Source: Bacteroidales bacterium (GTDB taxonomy: Bacteria > Bacteroidota > Bacteroidia > Bacteroidales > NBLH01). Taken from it: a DNA stretch of 13,268 bases. The translations under genes and the position numbers were made by a program. The stretch is from assembly GCA_026988445.1 (NCBI GenBank), contig JALSLF010000362.1, forward strand, positions 1-13,268. Direction: 5' to 3'. Numbering within the stretch: position 1 is the stretch's first letter; each line of letters starts with the position of its first letter. Positions 1-7,092 of the stretch are shown here, piece by piece. The notes beneath the pieces are model-generated. The model ran no database searches. It saw nothing but the letters and a program-made list of their open reading frames with translations, and had not been told where the DNA came from.

Positions 1-115
1 TGGCTTCGTTAAGATAAGCACCCCAAGTTAATCCGCCAATGCCTAAATAGCCGCCACTTTTGAGTAAAGTTTTTAGTATATCACGTCTTGTTGCCACTTT
101 GTCTTTCTTTTTCAT
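1..115 (-). CDS. napG: NapG-like ferredoxin-type protein, N-terminal fragment
   Basis: Only the first 38 codons are in the window; the gene continues past position 1. The start is ATG at 115-113. The peptide carries a twin-arginine signal (TRRDILK, residues 9-15) followed by a hydrophobic Gly/Leu-rich stretch, as expected for a periplasmic iron-sulfur protein exported folded by Tat. It begins 18 bases after the napA stop on the same strand. In epsilonproteobacterial nap clusters NapG, a [4Fe-4S] ferredoxin, follows NapA and works with the membrane protein NapH to pass quinol electrons toward NapA and NapB. The ferredoxin domain itself lies outside the window, so the name rests on the signal peptide and gene order. 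Another Tat-exported ferredoxin of the MauM/NapG group remains possible. Confidence 0.75.
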   Translation of the reverse strand, partial: MKKKDKVATRRDILKTLLKSGGYLGIGGLTWGAYLNEA

Positions 116-133
116 TTTATAAGTTTAAAAAGC

Positions 134-2923
134 CTAAGCTTTATAAATTTTAATTGCCCACTTTTTAAAATCCGTTTGTTTCGACATCGGACAAGTTGCA
201 TCCAATGAGACTTTATTGATGAAAACTTTTTCATCAAACCAAGGAACAAATACTAAACCTTTAGGTGGCTTATTTCTACCGCGTGTTTGCACATGGGCTT
301 TAATTCTACCTCTGCGCGATTCTAACCATACCAATGAACCATCTTTTAGTCCGAGTGCTTGTGCATCTTTCGGATTCATATAGCATAATGCTTCGGGTAC
401 TGCTCTATACAGTTCGGGTACACGCATGGTCATGGTTCCACTGTGCCAGTGTTCCAATACACGACCTGATGAAGCCCAGAAAGGATATTCTTTATCAGGC
501 ATTTCTACCGGATCCATATACGGGCGGAAGAAAATTTTCGCTTTGTTTTTTAGTTTAACTTTTCCTTTATCTTTATCCGGACCTTTCAGCGTTCCTTGCG
601 GAATTTCTTTCAAAGCCGGTCCGTAAAATGCAAAATCTCCATAGTTTTGTTCCTTTGCATAAGGGTCATATTTTGAATTAAAACGCCACGAAGTTTCTTT
701 TCCATTAACAACGGGCCATTTTAATCCGCGTACTTTATGATAGGTATCAAAATCAGCTAAATCATGACCATGACCTAAACCAAATTTGCGATACTCTTCC
801 CAAAGGTATTTTTGGATAAAGAAACCATATCCTTTCCAAGGTTTTCCGTCTGCACCTTCAATATTACGTTTATCACCTTCTGCCTCAGTGTTTTGGTACC
901 ATTCGCCGATTGGGTCGGGCCATGCATAAGATTTTGCTTCCTCGTTGGCAAAAAGCACCTCATAAAGAGTAGCATTAGGACTATAACCCATTTCTTGTGC
1001 CTCTTTTAATACATCGGGCAAACCGCCTTCCAATCCGGGAATATTTTGAGCACCCCATACATCCCTGATTTTAAAACGCTTTGAAAGTTCAACATATTGC
1101 CAAATATCGGGCATTGCATCGCCAACCGGAGTAACTTGCTGACGCCAATGTTGTGTGCGGCGTTCTGCATTTCCGTATGAACCCCATTTTTCATAAATCA
1201 TCGCTGAGGGAAGTATTAAATCCGAAACTTTAGATGAAATACCCGGATAACCATCACTGGTAACAATAAAGTTATCCATTTCACGAGCTGCTTTTATCCA
1301 ATGATTTGCATTTGCCGAATCATGATACGGATTACAAACATTTACCCAAGCAAATTTAATTTTACCGTCTTCAATATCACGATGAATTTTCATTATATGA
1401 GAACCGGTTTTCGGATTAATCGTACCTTTGGGTACCTTCCAAATCTTTTCTGAAATTTCTCTGTGTTTCGGATTTCCAACTACCAAATCGGCAGGTAAAC
1501 GGTGGGCAAAAGTACCTACTTCACGTGCTGTTCCACAAGCAGAAGGTTGTCCGGTAAGGCTAAATGCTCCGCTTCCCGGTTTTGATTGCTTCCCTAGTAG
1601 AAAATGCACCATGTATGATTGCTCATTAACCCATGAACCGCGTTGATGCTGATTCATTCCCATTGTCCAAAAAGAAACCACTTTTCGGTCTTTTTCAATA
1701 TATAAAGCGGCTAATTGTTTCAATTTTTCTTTAAATGAATCTAAAGATTCATCGGGGTCGCCTTTGGCTAATTCTGCAACAAAATCAAGCGTATATGGAG
1801 CTAATGCTTTTTTAAATTCTTCGAATGAAATAGTCCAGTGTTTCATTGCAGAATTTCTGCTTTTCATTTCAATTTCGTCTCCGGTATTATAATCCAAGTA
1901 TTTTAAAGTAACACCCTCAGCTTCCGAAACTTTCTTTTTTGCTTCACTTTTTACTGTTTCAAGCTCCTTTTTGGTAAAGTTTTTATGATCCGGTAAACGC
2001 ATACCATATCCTGTATCAATAGGACCTGTTGCGAAAACATTATATTTTTTAACAAAATCCCAATCAATGGCTTCGGGATGATTATATACTATTTCATGAG
2101 CTATATAGTTCCAAAGAGCCAAATCGGTATGTGGTTTAAAAATAATTTCGGTATCAGCCAAATTAGAAGTTCTATTACTAAAGGTTGTAAGATTGAAAAC
2201 TTTTACTTTATCCGGTGCAGTAAGTTTACGGTTTGAAACACGCGACCATAAAATAGGATGCATTTCTGCCATATTTGCTCCCCAAGAGATAATAGTATCA
2301 GTAAGTTCAATATCATCATAACAACCGGATGGCTCATCAATACCAAATGTTTGAATAAAACCAACTACTGCCGAAGCCATACAGTGGCGAGCGTTAGGGT
2401 CGATATTATTTGAACGAAAACCTGCTTTCATAAGCTTTGCCATGGCATAACCTTCTTGAATAGTGTATTGTCCTGAGCCAAAAACAGCTATTCCGGTTGG
2501 TCCCAATTCTTTTAAAGCCTTTTTCATTTGCTTTTCCATTTCATCAAAAGCACGTTTCCAGCTTACAGGTTTAAATTTCCCCGTTTTGCTAAAATTGCCA
2601 TTTTCATCTACCCGCATAAGGGGTGTTTTCAAACGGTCTTCGCCATACATAATTTTTGCGTTAAAATAACCCTTAATGCAGTTTATTCCACGGTTTACAG
2701 GCGCAGCAGGGTCGCCTTTAACCGCAACAATTTTATCGTTTTTGGTGGCTATCATGATACCGCAACCGGTACCGCAAAAACGACAAACTGCTTTATCCCA
2801 ACGCCAATCACTTTCTGCATTTTTTGCATTGGCTTTCATTCGTTCAGGAATTCCTAAACCCGCAGCAGTAGCCGCAGCAACTACAGCCGATGTTTTAATA
2901 AAATTTCGCCTTGATATTTCCAT
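134..2923 (-). CDS. napA: Periplasmic nitrate reductase, catalytic molybdopterin subunit NapA
   Basis: Reduces nitrate to nitrite in the periplasm using Mo-bis-MGD and one [4Fe-4S] cluster. The 929-residue product starts with a Tat signal (SRRNFIK, residues 4-10, then an Ala-rich core). Cys47, Cys50, Cys54 and Cys82 form the N-terminal cluster motif; Lys84 sits where the conserved electron-relay lysine is found. Cys181 in the ARHCMAS motif is the likely Mo ligand, and Cys ligation separates Nap from Ser/Asp-type reductases. The C-terminal molybdopterin-dinucleotide domain is intact (GRVLEHWHSGTMTMR, about 805-820). The length is close to the roughly 925 residues of epsilonproteobacterial NapA and longer than the roughly 830 of E. 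coli NapA; a Lys/Glu-rich insert near 315-345 contributes. A small hairpin (AAAGC-CTAA-GCTTT) overlaps the stop codon. No frameshift is seen. A putative promoter and a foldback element lie upstream. Confidence 0.97.
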   Translation of the reverse strand: MEISRRNFIKTSAVVAAATAAGLGIPERMKANAKNAESDWRWDKAVCRFCGTGCGIMIATKNDKIVAVKGDPAAPVNRGINCIKGYFNAKIMYGEDRLKTPLMRVDENGNFSKTGKFKPVSWKRAFDEMEKQMKKALKELGPTGIAVFGSGQYTIQEGYAMAKLMKAGFRSNNIDPNARHCMASAVVGFIQTFGIDEPSGCYDDIELTDTIISWGANMAEMHPILWSRVSNRKLTAPDKVKVFNLTTFSNRTSNLADTEIIFKPHTDLALWNYIAHEIVYNHPEAIDWDFVKKYNVFATGPIDTGYGMRLPDHKNFTKKELETVKSEAKKKVSEAEGVTLKYLDYNTGDEIEMKSRNSAMKHWTISFEEFKKALAPYTLDFVAELAKGDPDESLDSFKEKLKQLAALYIEKDRKVVSFWTMGMNQHQRGSWVNEQSYMVHFLLGKQSKPGSGAFSLTGQPSACGTAREVGTFAHRLPADLVVGNPKHREISEKIWKVPKGTINPKTGSHIMKIHRDIEDGKIKFAWVNVCNPYHDSANANHWIKAAREMDNFIVTSDGYPGISSKVSDLILPSAMIYEKWGSYGNAERRTQHWRQQVTPVGDAMPDIWQYVELSKRFKIRDVWGAQNIPGLEGGLPDVLKEAQEMGYSPNATLYEVLFANEEAKSYAWPDPIGEWYQNTEAEGDKRNIEGADGKPWKGYGFFIQKYLWEEYRKFGLGHGHDLADFDTYHKVRGLKWPVVNGKETSWRFNSKYDPYAKEQNYGDFAFYGPALKEIPQGTLKGPDKDKGKVKLKNKAKIFFRPYMDPVEMPDKEYPFWASSGRVLEHWHSGTMTMRVPELYRAVPEALCYMNPKDAQALGLKDGSLVWLESRRGRIKAHVQTRGRNKPPKGLVFVPWFDEKVFINKVSLDATCPMSKQTDFKKWAIKIYKA

Positions 2924-2959
2924 TGCTAACAGTTTGAAATTAAGTTAATAATATATTTT

Positions 2960-3136
2960 ACCTTAAATCCGCAGCTATCTTCTACTGCAAAGCCAAACTT
3001 TACGTCATTATTGGGAATGCTCGTTTTTCGATACTCACCATAACTAATGCTATGTCTGCGTGTCTCAAAACTGCGCTACGCCAATACTAACGCACATTTT
3101 GGCTTTTCGCTACGAACATAGCTGTGGATTTAAGGT
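2960..3136. repeat. 177-bp imperfect foldback (MITE-like) element upstream of napA
   Basis: The outermost 18 bases (ACCTTAAATCCGCAGCTA at 2960-2977) are repeated inverted at 3119-3136 with one mismatch. The inverted similarity continues inward: after rotation, AAAGCCAAA, CGT, TATTGG and CATTAG-like blocks of the two arms align, and the centre near 3048 is itself partly palindromic. Each arm is about 88 bases. The element is richer in G and C than its flanks, and its frames contain stops, so it does not look coding. I see no convincing target-site duplication. It could be a non-autonomous mobile element, or a large hairpin if transcribed within the napA leader. Confidence 0.65.
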
Positions 3137-3426
3137 TTTAAAAAATCCATATAAAAATATATTAAGATTTGTATGTCTAATATGACAAAAGTCATGTTTT
3201 TAATATGTAGGTTTTGTAGGAATTTTAAGATAAGGCGACCGGTATTTACCGGCTTTTGTGGCACGACTAATGAAAGGAAAATAATTCACTTATTAACAAA
3301 AACTTAGCAGAAAAAGTTTATCGGAATTATTGTTTATGCTCCATAAACTACTTGCACTTGTCAAATAGTTGGTTGATATTTATCAATAAGTTTATTGTAA
3401 TAATTGGGTGGGTTTATACACGGATA
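3137..3426. other. Non-coding stretch with small hairpins between the napA leader and the outer-membrane protein gene
   Basis: Apart from the napA promoter signal, this stretch holds two compact palindromes and no credible gene. CCGGTA-TT-TACCGG is at 3239-3252, followed on the plus strand by CTTTTG. GTTTATG-CTC-CATAAAC is at 3332-3348. CAATAA-GT-TTATTG at 3384-3397 lies just past the stop of the outer-membrane protein gene. None is followed by a strong T-run in the direction of the minus-strand gene, so none is called a terminator. They could be operator sites, processing signals or chance in AT-rich DNA. Confidence 0.4.
3152..3195 (-). promoter_or_regulatory. Putative Crp/Fnr-type box and promoter of napA
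   Basis: A perfect palindrome ATGAC-AAAA-GTCAT lies at 3182-3195. Its half-site spacing (5-4-5) is that of Fnr/Dnr sites (TTGAT/C-N4-G/ATCAA), with A in place of the outer T. Exactly 29 nt from its centre, reading toward napA, is TATTTTTA (3159-3152), close to the Bacteroidetes -7 element TAnnTTTG. This puts the box near -41.5. The predicted leader is about 220 nt and contains the foldback element. The box is seen directly; its regulator and the start site are inferred. Confidence 0.5.
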
Positions 3427-4014
3427 TTACAGACTTTTTATAGTAAATGCATCAATATCAAAAGCTAATTTAAAGTTTAGAATAGTGTGTGTTAAATATC
3501 CGTCTTTAAGAATAAATCCTCGATATTCGTCATAGTATTTACTGTAATTGTATTCAATATTTAACCCGAAATAAAAAGCAGGTATTTTAAAATCATTTAT
3601 ACTTAAGAAATCAAATTTATAGGCAAATCCTATACCGGCAATAAATCCTGTTTTAAATACCTTGTCAGGATTTATATCAATACCCATTTGAACATCAATT
3701 TGAAAATCGTTTTGCGTATCTATTGATTTAAATAAAAAATTGGTTTTGGGATGAAAATAATATCTACCATCAAAATATATAGGAAATGTTGCACCGCCCA
3801 TTCCCATATTGCCGGCATAAGCAAAACCAATTCCTGCAAAAATTTGTTCGGTAAACATAAAACCGGATACTAAACCGATTTGTCCGCCTACTGCAGGTCT
3901 CTGACTACCAACTTTTAAACTGATTTCAGGAATCAATTTCATCGGTTTATTTTTTATCTGAGCATTTGCGTTCAATACAATTATTAAACCGGTAATCAAA
4001 ATTAGTACTCTCAT
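3427..4014 (-). CDS. Probable outer-membrane beta-barrel protein, porin family
   Basis: The 195-residue product has a signal peptide (hydrophobic residues 3-14, cleavage likely after NANAQ, about residue 19). The rest consists of short alternating amphipathic strands rich in Gly, Phe and Tyr, with repeats of the type GIGFAY (two copies, near residues 62 and 127). The last strand ends in aromatic/hydrophobic alternation, as in small OmpX/OmpW-like barrels of Bacteroidetes. No enzyme motif is visible. The function is unknown; such proteins usually contribute to the outer-membrane surface or small-solute passage. It is divergent from the DUF2461 gene with an 80-base gap. The promoter-like element TATATTTG lies on its strand at 4041-4034. 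I recognise the architecture, not a specific family member. Confidence 0.6.
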   Translation of the reverse strand: MRVLILITGLIIVLNANAQIKNKPMKLIPEISLKVGSQRPAVGGQIGLVSGFMFTEQIFAGIGFAYAGNMGMGGATFPIYFDGRYYFHPKTNFLFKSIDTQNDFQIDVQMGIDINPDKVFKTGFIAGIGFAYKFDFLSINDFKIPAFYFGLNIEYNYSKYYDEYRGFILKDGYLTHTILNFKLAFDIDAFTIKSL

Positions 4015-4033
4015 GGTTTTTAGTATTTTTTTG

Positions 4034-4060
4034 CAAATATAAAATATTTGATAATATCAA
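4034..4060 (-). promoter_or_regulatory. Putative promoter of the outer-membrane protein gene, with a palindrome in the spacer
   Basis: TATATTTG (4041-4034, minus strand) matches the Bacteroidetes -7 consensus exactly. A perfect palindrome, TTGATA-A-TATCAA (4048-4060), fills most of the space between it and the -33 position. That placement would suit a repressor. The half-site separation is one base too short for a canonical Fnr site. Confidence 0.4.
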
Positions 4061-4094
4061 TAAATTTATTACTATTGGTATAAAATTGTAACAA

Positions 4095-4757
4095 ATGGAT
4101 TTAAAGCAGGTATTTGATTTTTTAATCGATTTAAAATCAAACAACAATCGTGATTGGTTTCAAGATAATAAGGAATACTTTTTAATGTCTAAAAGTTTAT
4201 TCGAACAATTTATTGATAAGCTTATTCCTAAACTAATGGAGATTGATAAAAGTATTGGTAATATAAGTGCCAAAGATTGTATATACAGAATTTATCGTGA
4301 TGTTCGTTTTTCAAAAGATAAAAGACCTTATAAAAATCATTTTGGAGCACTGATAGGTGCTACCGGAAGAAAAAGTACTAAGGCTGGTTATTATATTCAT
4401 ATTGAGCCGGATGCATCATTTATTGGTGGAGGGATATATAAACCGGATTCAACGGTTTTAAAATTAATAAGAAATGAAATTTATTATAATATTGATGAAT
4501 TTAAATCAATTATCAACGATGATTCGTTTAAATCAATATTTCCGGAAATAATTGGAGAAAAATTAAAATTGCCGCCTAAAGGTTTTCCAAAGGATTTTCA
4601 AGACATTGACTTATTAAAATATAAATCCTATGCTGTGATACATTCTGTGCGAAATAATTTTTGGTTCGAAAATAATATTGAAGACAAAATCATGGAAGTA
4701 TTCAAAATACAATCTCGTCTCAATCAATTTTTAAATAGGGTTTTTGAAAATTCATAA
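4095..4757 (+). CDS. DUF2461 (TIGR02453-type) family protein
   Basis: The 220-residue cytoplasmic protein shows family hallmarks in order: an N-terminal NNNRDWF segment (16-22), RDVRFSKDKRPYKNHFG (68-84), AGYYIHIEP (97-105) and GGGIY (111-115). DUF2461 proteins are widespread in bacteria and of unknown biochemical function; the length is normal for the family. It has no signal peptide or membrane segment. It stands alone on the plus strand between two minus-strand units, so the neighbourhood gives no functional hint. The ATG lies only six bases after a TAAAATTG that loosely resembles a -7 element, so the transcript may have a very short leader; that is inference only. Confidence 0.88.
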   Translation: MDLKQVFDFLIDLKSNNNRDWFQDNKEYFLMSKSLFEQFIDKLIPKLMEIDKSIGNISAKDCIYRIYRDVRFSKDKRPYKNHFGALIGATGRKSTKAGYYIHIEPDASFIGGGIYKPDSTVLKLIRNEIYYNIDEFKSIINDDSFKSIFPEIIGEKLKLPPKGFPKDFQDIDLLKYKSYAVIHSVRNNFWFENNIEDKIMEVFKIQSRLNQFLNRVFENS

Positions 4758-4835
4758 ATTGTCTAACTTAAACCTTAGGACTTAAAGAGGTTTGTATTGC
4801 AAAAAGTAGCTGTTTTATTTGAGGTTTAAAATAAA

Positions 4836-4874
4836 AAGCCGTGCGTAGCTGAATAAATCAAATATACACGGCTT
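4836..4874 (-). terminator. Rho-independent terminator after the YceI/OB-fold unit
   Basis: An 8-bp perfect stem, AAGCCGTG (4836-4843) with CACGGCTT (4867-4874), encloses a 23-base loop. Read on the minus strand it is followed by TTTTAT, a T-rich tail, placing it about 45 bases after the stop of the gene ending at 4921. On the plus strand the tail is poor, so it mainly serves the minus-strand unit while also separating the convergent DUF2461 gene. Confidence 0.75.
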
Positions 4875-4920
4875 CTAACTAAACCCAAACCATAAAATTA
4901 TTAATCAAGAAAACGTATAT

Positions 4921-5376
4921 TTATTTTACTACATCACAGTTTTCAATAATTACATCTTCACCAAGCATTTCAGAGTCTTCATCAACGCCCGAGCGCAACA
5001 CTCCTTTAATTTTTACATTTTGTCCTTTTTGCAAATTCTCGGCATTTTTATTGGTATTCATCATAAAAGTACAACTAACTCCCACAGGCTGATTATCATC
5101 TTTTAAAACAATCACCCACTGATTTTTTTGATCTTTTTCTTTTGAAAAAACTTTACCCGTAACTATAAGTACTTTTGAATCGCCATCATCTGCTAAATAT
5201 TTTGCATTTGCAGCAGCATTGTCTTTTAAGTATTCTGCCACTAAATCTCCGGTGTTAATTGTAGTAAAAGCTTCAACAGATTGAACATCTCTATGCGGCA
5301 TAAAATAAAGGTATAATCCATAAGAGCCGCCAAGAACTGCAAAAATTGCTATTGCCAAAATAATTTTTTTGAGCAT
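4921..5376 (-). CDS. Membrane-anchored OB-fold protein, tRNA_anti-like family
   Basis: The 151-residue product starts with one hydrophobic anchor (about residues 4-26), then a soluble domain that is probably periplasmic. The segment TGDLVAEYLKDNAAANAKYL, then VLIVTGKVFSKEKD, WVIVLKDD, VGVSCTF and KGQNVKIKGVL, is the usual pattern of the Bacteroidetes 'tRNA_anti-like' OB-fold family. Despite that family name, nothing here indicates tRNA binding. It starts three bases after the YceI stop, so the two are almost certainly co-transcribed. The role is unknown. A joint envelope function with the YceI lipocalin-like protein under redox control is inferred from position only. Family assignment is from memory of the motif pattern. 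Confidence 0.72.
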   Translation of the reverse strand: MLKKIILAIAIFAVLGGSYGLYLYFMPHRDVQSVEAFTTINTGDLVAEYLKDNAAANAKYLADDGDSKVLIVTGKVFSKEKDQKNQWVIVLKDDNQPVGVSCTFMMNTNKNAENLQKGQNVKIKGVLRSGVDEDSEMLGEDVIIENCDVVK

Positions 5377-5379
5377 GAC

Positions 5380-5940
5380 TTAATTTTTAGGTTTGTAATT
5401 CAAATCAACGCTAACTTTAATAATATCGGCAACGTTTTCTTTTTTACTCTTGCTGGTGGGTTTTCCAATACCAAAATCAGCAATGGCAATATTAAATGTG
5501 GATTTGGCGAGAATTTCATTACCTTTTACTTCAATAGTTCCTTTTTCGGTCATGTGTTTCGTAACTCCTTTCATGGTCATATCGCCTGAAACAGTAACAT
5601 CATAAACACCGGGTTTTGAAAAATCAACTTTGTTGATGTTATCAATTTTACCTTTAAATTTTGCTTTCGGAAATTTTTTTGAATCCATAAAGTTTTCCTG
5701 ATTGAAATGCTTTTGCATTAGAGCTTTTTCAAATTCAAAGCTTTGAATAGGTACCGAGAAAATCATTGCTCCGGTTTTAGTATCCAAAGTACTCACCATT
5801 TTGTAGTTGTTTGCCGTAATATTTTCGGCTACCGTTTCCGAAAAAAATTGGGCATGACCGGTTTTGGTCATATAATCTTGCGCTTTGATTCCTGAAAATG
5901 CCAAAATGATTAAACTTACTGTTAAGAATAAATGTTTCAT
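5380..5940 (-). CDS. YceI family periplasmic lipid-binding-like protein
   Basis: The 186-residue product has an N-terminal signal peptide (residues 1-20, ending GIKAQ). It continues with the YceI pattern: an early TGHAQFFSETVAENI segment, then DTKTGAMIFSVPIQSFEF, MQKHFNQENFMDSKKFPKAKF, GDMTMKGVTK and a C-terminal IKVSVDLNYK strand. YceI proteins are lipocalin-like barrels that bind isoprenoid or other amphipathic molecules in the periplasm; the cargo here is unknown. It is the first gene of a two-gene unit with the OB-fold protein. Its promoter region carries a Crp/Fnr-type box, which links it to the nitrogen-oxide respiration genes on either side. The start is ATG at 5940. Confidence 0.93.
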   Translation of the reverse strand: MKHLFLTVSLIILAFSGIKAQDYMTKTGHAQFFSETVAENITANNYKMVSTLDTKTGAMIFSVPIQSFEFEKALMQKHFNQENFMDSKKFPKAKFKGKIDNINKVDFSKPGVYDVTVSGDMTMKGVTKHMTEKGTIEVKGNEILAKSTFNIAIADFGIGKPTSKSKKENVADIIKVSVDLNYKPKN

Positions 5941-5975
5941 TTTTTTTGATTTATTAATTTATACTAATTTCAAAG

Positions 5976-6023
5976 TAAAAGTATAGGCTTTTGCGTAAGA
6001 TTTTTGTCATGTAAAAGACATTA
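5976..6023 (-). promoter_or_regulatory. Putative Crp/Fnr-type box and promoter of the YceI unit
   Basis: TTTTGTCA-TGTAAA-AGACATTA (6002-6023) is a degraded copy of the perfect palindrome found at 11107-11128. Its centre lies 29 nt upstream, on the minus strand, of TACTTTTA (5983-5976), a -7-like element. TTACTTTG at 5978-5971 is an alternative -7. The box overlaps the stop codon of the preceding rhodanese-thioredoxin gene. Confidence 0.5.
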
Positions 6024-6749
6024 AGGCATTTTAGACGATAAATACTTTTCAATAGTTTCTTCCAATTCTTTGCGGCTCATCATTCCGTCCTTTTCAAATA
6101 GGAGTACACCCTTGCGATACATTCTAAAAAGCGGTACCCCAATTATTTTTTCTTGTTTTATTAGCTTTTTGCTCACATCTACATTTACTTTGAAAACAGT
6201 CAGAGCAGGATGATACTGTGTGCGGATACTATCAATTAAAGGCATCATTTTACGGCAAGGACCACACCATGTTGCATAAAAATCAATGAGTACCAAAGTA
6301 TCGGAAGATATGATTTGTTTAAACAAGTCTGGATTAACTTTATCTGCCATTAATTTAGCTGAGGGTTCACCTTCAATTACGGGCAGGTTTTCCAAGTTCC
6401 ACTCCAAAATGCCATGCTCCAAATTATATACTTTTTTATAGCCGTTTTTTGCCAGATATTTTGCAGCTTTTTCGCTTCGATATCCTGTAGTACAATACAA
6501 GTATATCGCTTCATCTTTAGGCAACATCAGTAGTTTCTTTTTAAAATCCAGCGCATAAAAATTTAAGTATTGCGAATTGGCTATGTGCTCGTTATCAAAC
6601 TCTGATTTGGTACGCACATCCAATATCATACCTTTCCCTGAAGTTAACAATTTGTAAAACGCTTGGGCATTTACTTGCTTAAAACCGGGCTCCTGTGCAA
6701 AAGCCGTAGTCCAAAGCATAATAAAAATTATTGTTAATAGCTTAGTCAT
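6021..6749 (-). CDS. Secreted rhodanese-thioredoxin fusion protein
   Basis: The 242-residue product has a signal peptide (1-18, AFAQ end) and two domains. Residues about 24-127 form a rhodanese domain: LDVRTKSEF, then the active loop YCTTGYRSEKAA with Cys86 as the sulfur-carrying cysteine, ending in NLEHGILEW. Residues about 138-242 form a thioredoxin domain with WCGPC (Cys162, Cys165) and a cis-proline at Pro206 (GVP). Both active sites look intact. The protein would act in the periplasm on persulfide or disulfide sulfur. It is the last gene of the six-gene unit and overlaps the preceding gene by 8 bases (ATGACTAA). With cysteine dioxygenase upstream, thiol or persulfide handling is a plausible theme; the natural sulfur donor is not visible from sequence. 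Confidence 0.94.
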   Translation of the reverse strand: MTKLLTIIFIMLWTTAFAQEPGFKQVNAQAFYKLLTSGKGMILDVRTKSEFDNEHIANSQYLNFYALDFKKKLLMLPKDEAIYLYCTTGYRSEKAAKYLAKNGYKKVYNLEHGILEWNLENLPVIEGEPSAKLMADKVNPDLFKQIISSDTLVLIDFYATWCGPCRKMMPLIDSIRTQYHPALTVFKVNVDVSKKLIKQEKIIGVPLFRMYRKGVLLFEKDGMMSRKELEETIEKYLSSKMP

Positions 6750-7086
6750 TATAATTTTTTATTGATTTAAAAATAAAAATTTCACCTTTCTGTATAATTA
6801 CACACTGTTCGCAATGTGAAATATAGGCAAAATCAAAGTTTTGATTGGTAATCAGCTCTACACCGTTATCATGAATAAATATTTTATCACAGTGCAGCTT
6901 TCCATCTGCAGCATATCTTCTTATTCTGTATTCTTTTTTTTTCAGATGCTTGGGTTTTGATAAATGAAACCATACTCCATAACCTTCTCCACCCAACCAT
7001 TTAGCATCCTGAGGTAAATTTTCAGGATACTTTGGAGCAGATAAAGCTCCATGTTTTAAGTTTTTATTTTGTGGTATTATTTGCAT
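6742..7086 (-). CDS. Conserved-looking small protein of unknown function
   Basis: This 114-residue protein has no signal peptide or membrane segment. It contains WLGGEGYGVWFHL (31-43), EYRIRRYAADGKLHCDKIF (52-70) and YISHCEQCVIIQKGEIFIFK (88-107). The alternating hydrophobic strands suggest a small all-beta protein. A CxxC pair (SHCEQC) plus one more Cys could bind a metal or be redox active, which would fit its neighbours, but this is inference. The gene starts six bases after the previous stop and overlaps the rhodanese-thioredoxin gene by 8 bases, so it is translated as part of the operon and is unlikely to be a chance frame. I do not assign a family. Confidence 0.65.
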   Translation of the reverse strand: MQIIPQNKNLKHGALSAPKYPENLPQDAKWLGGEGYGVWFHLSKPKHLKKKEYRIRRYAADGKLHCDKIFIHDNGVELITNQNFDFAYISHCEQCVIIQKGEIFIFKSIKNYND

Positions 7087-7092
7087 TCGATA

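Noticed and set aside
334..2948. Several plus-strand frames of 60-110 codons opposite napA
   Set aside because: They are antisense shadows of a clearly conserved napA frame, have no family signature and no promoter of their own.
4048..4060. TTGATA-A-TATCAA as a canonical Fnr site
   Set aside because: The half-sites TTGAT and ATCAA are separated by three bases, not four, and the position overlaps the promoter spacer instead of -41.5.
3947..4147. 66-codon minus-strand frame spanning the divergent promoter region
   Set aside because: It overlaps the start of both flanking genes and has no recognisable features; the promoter signals lie inside it.
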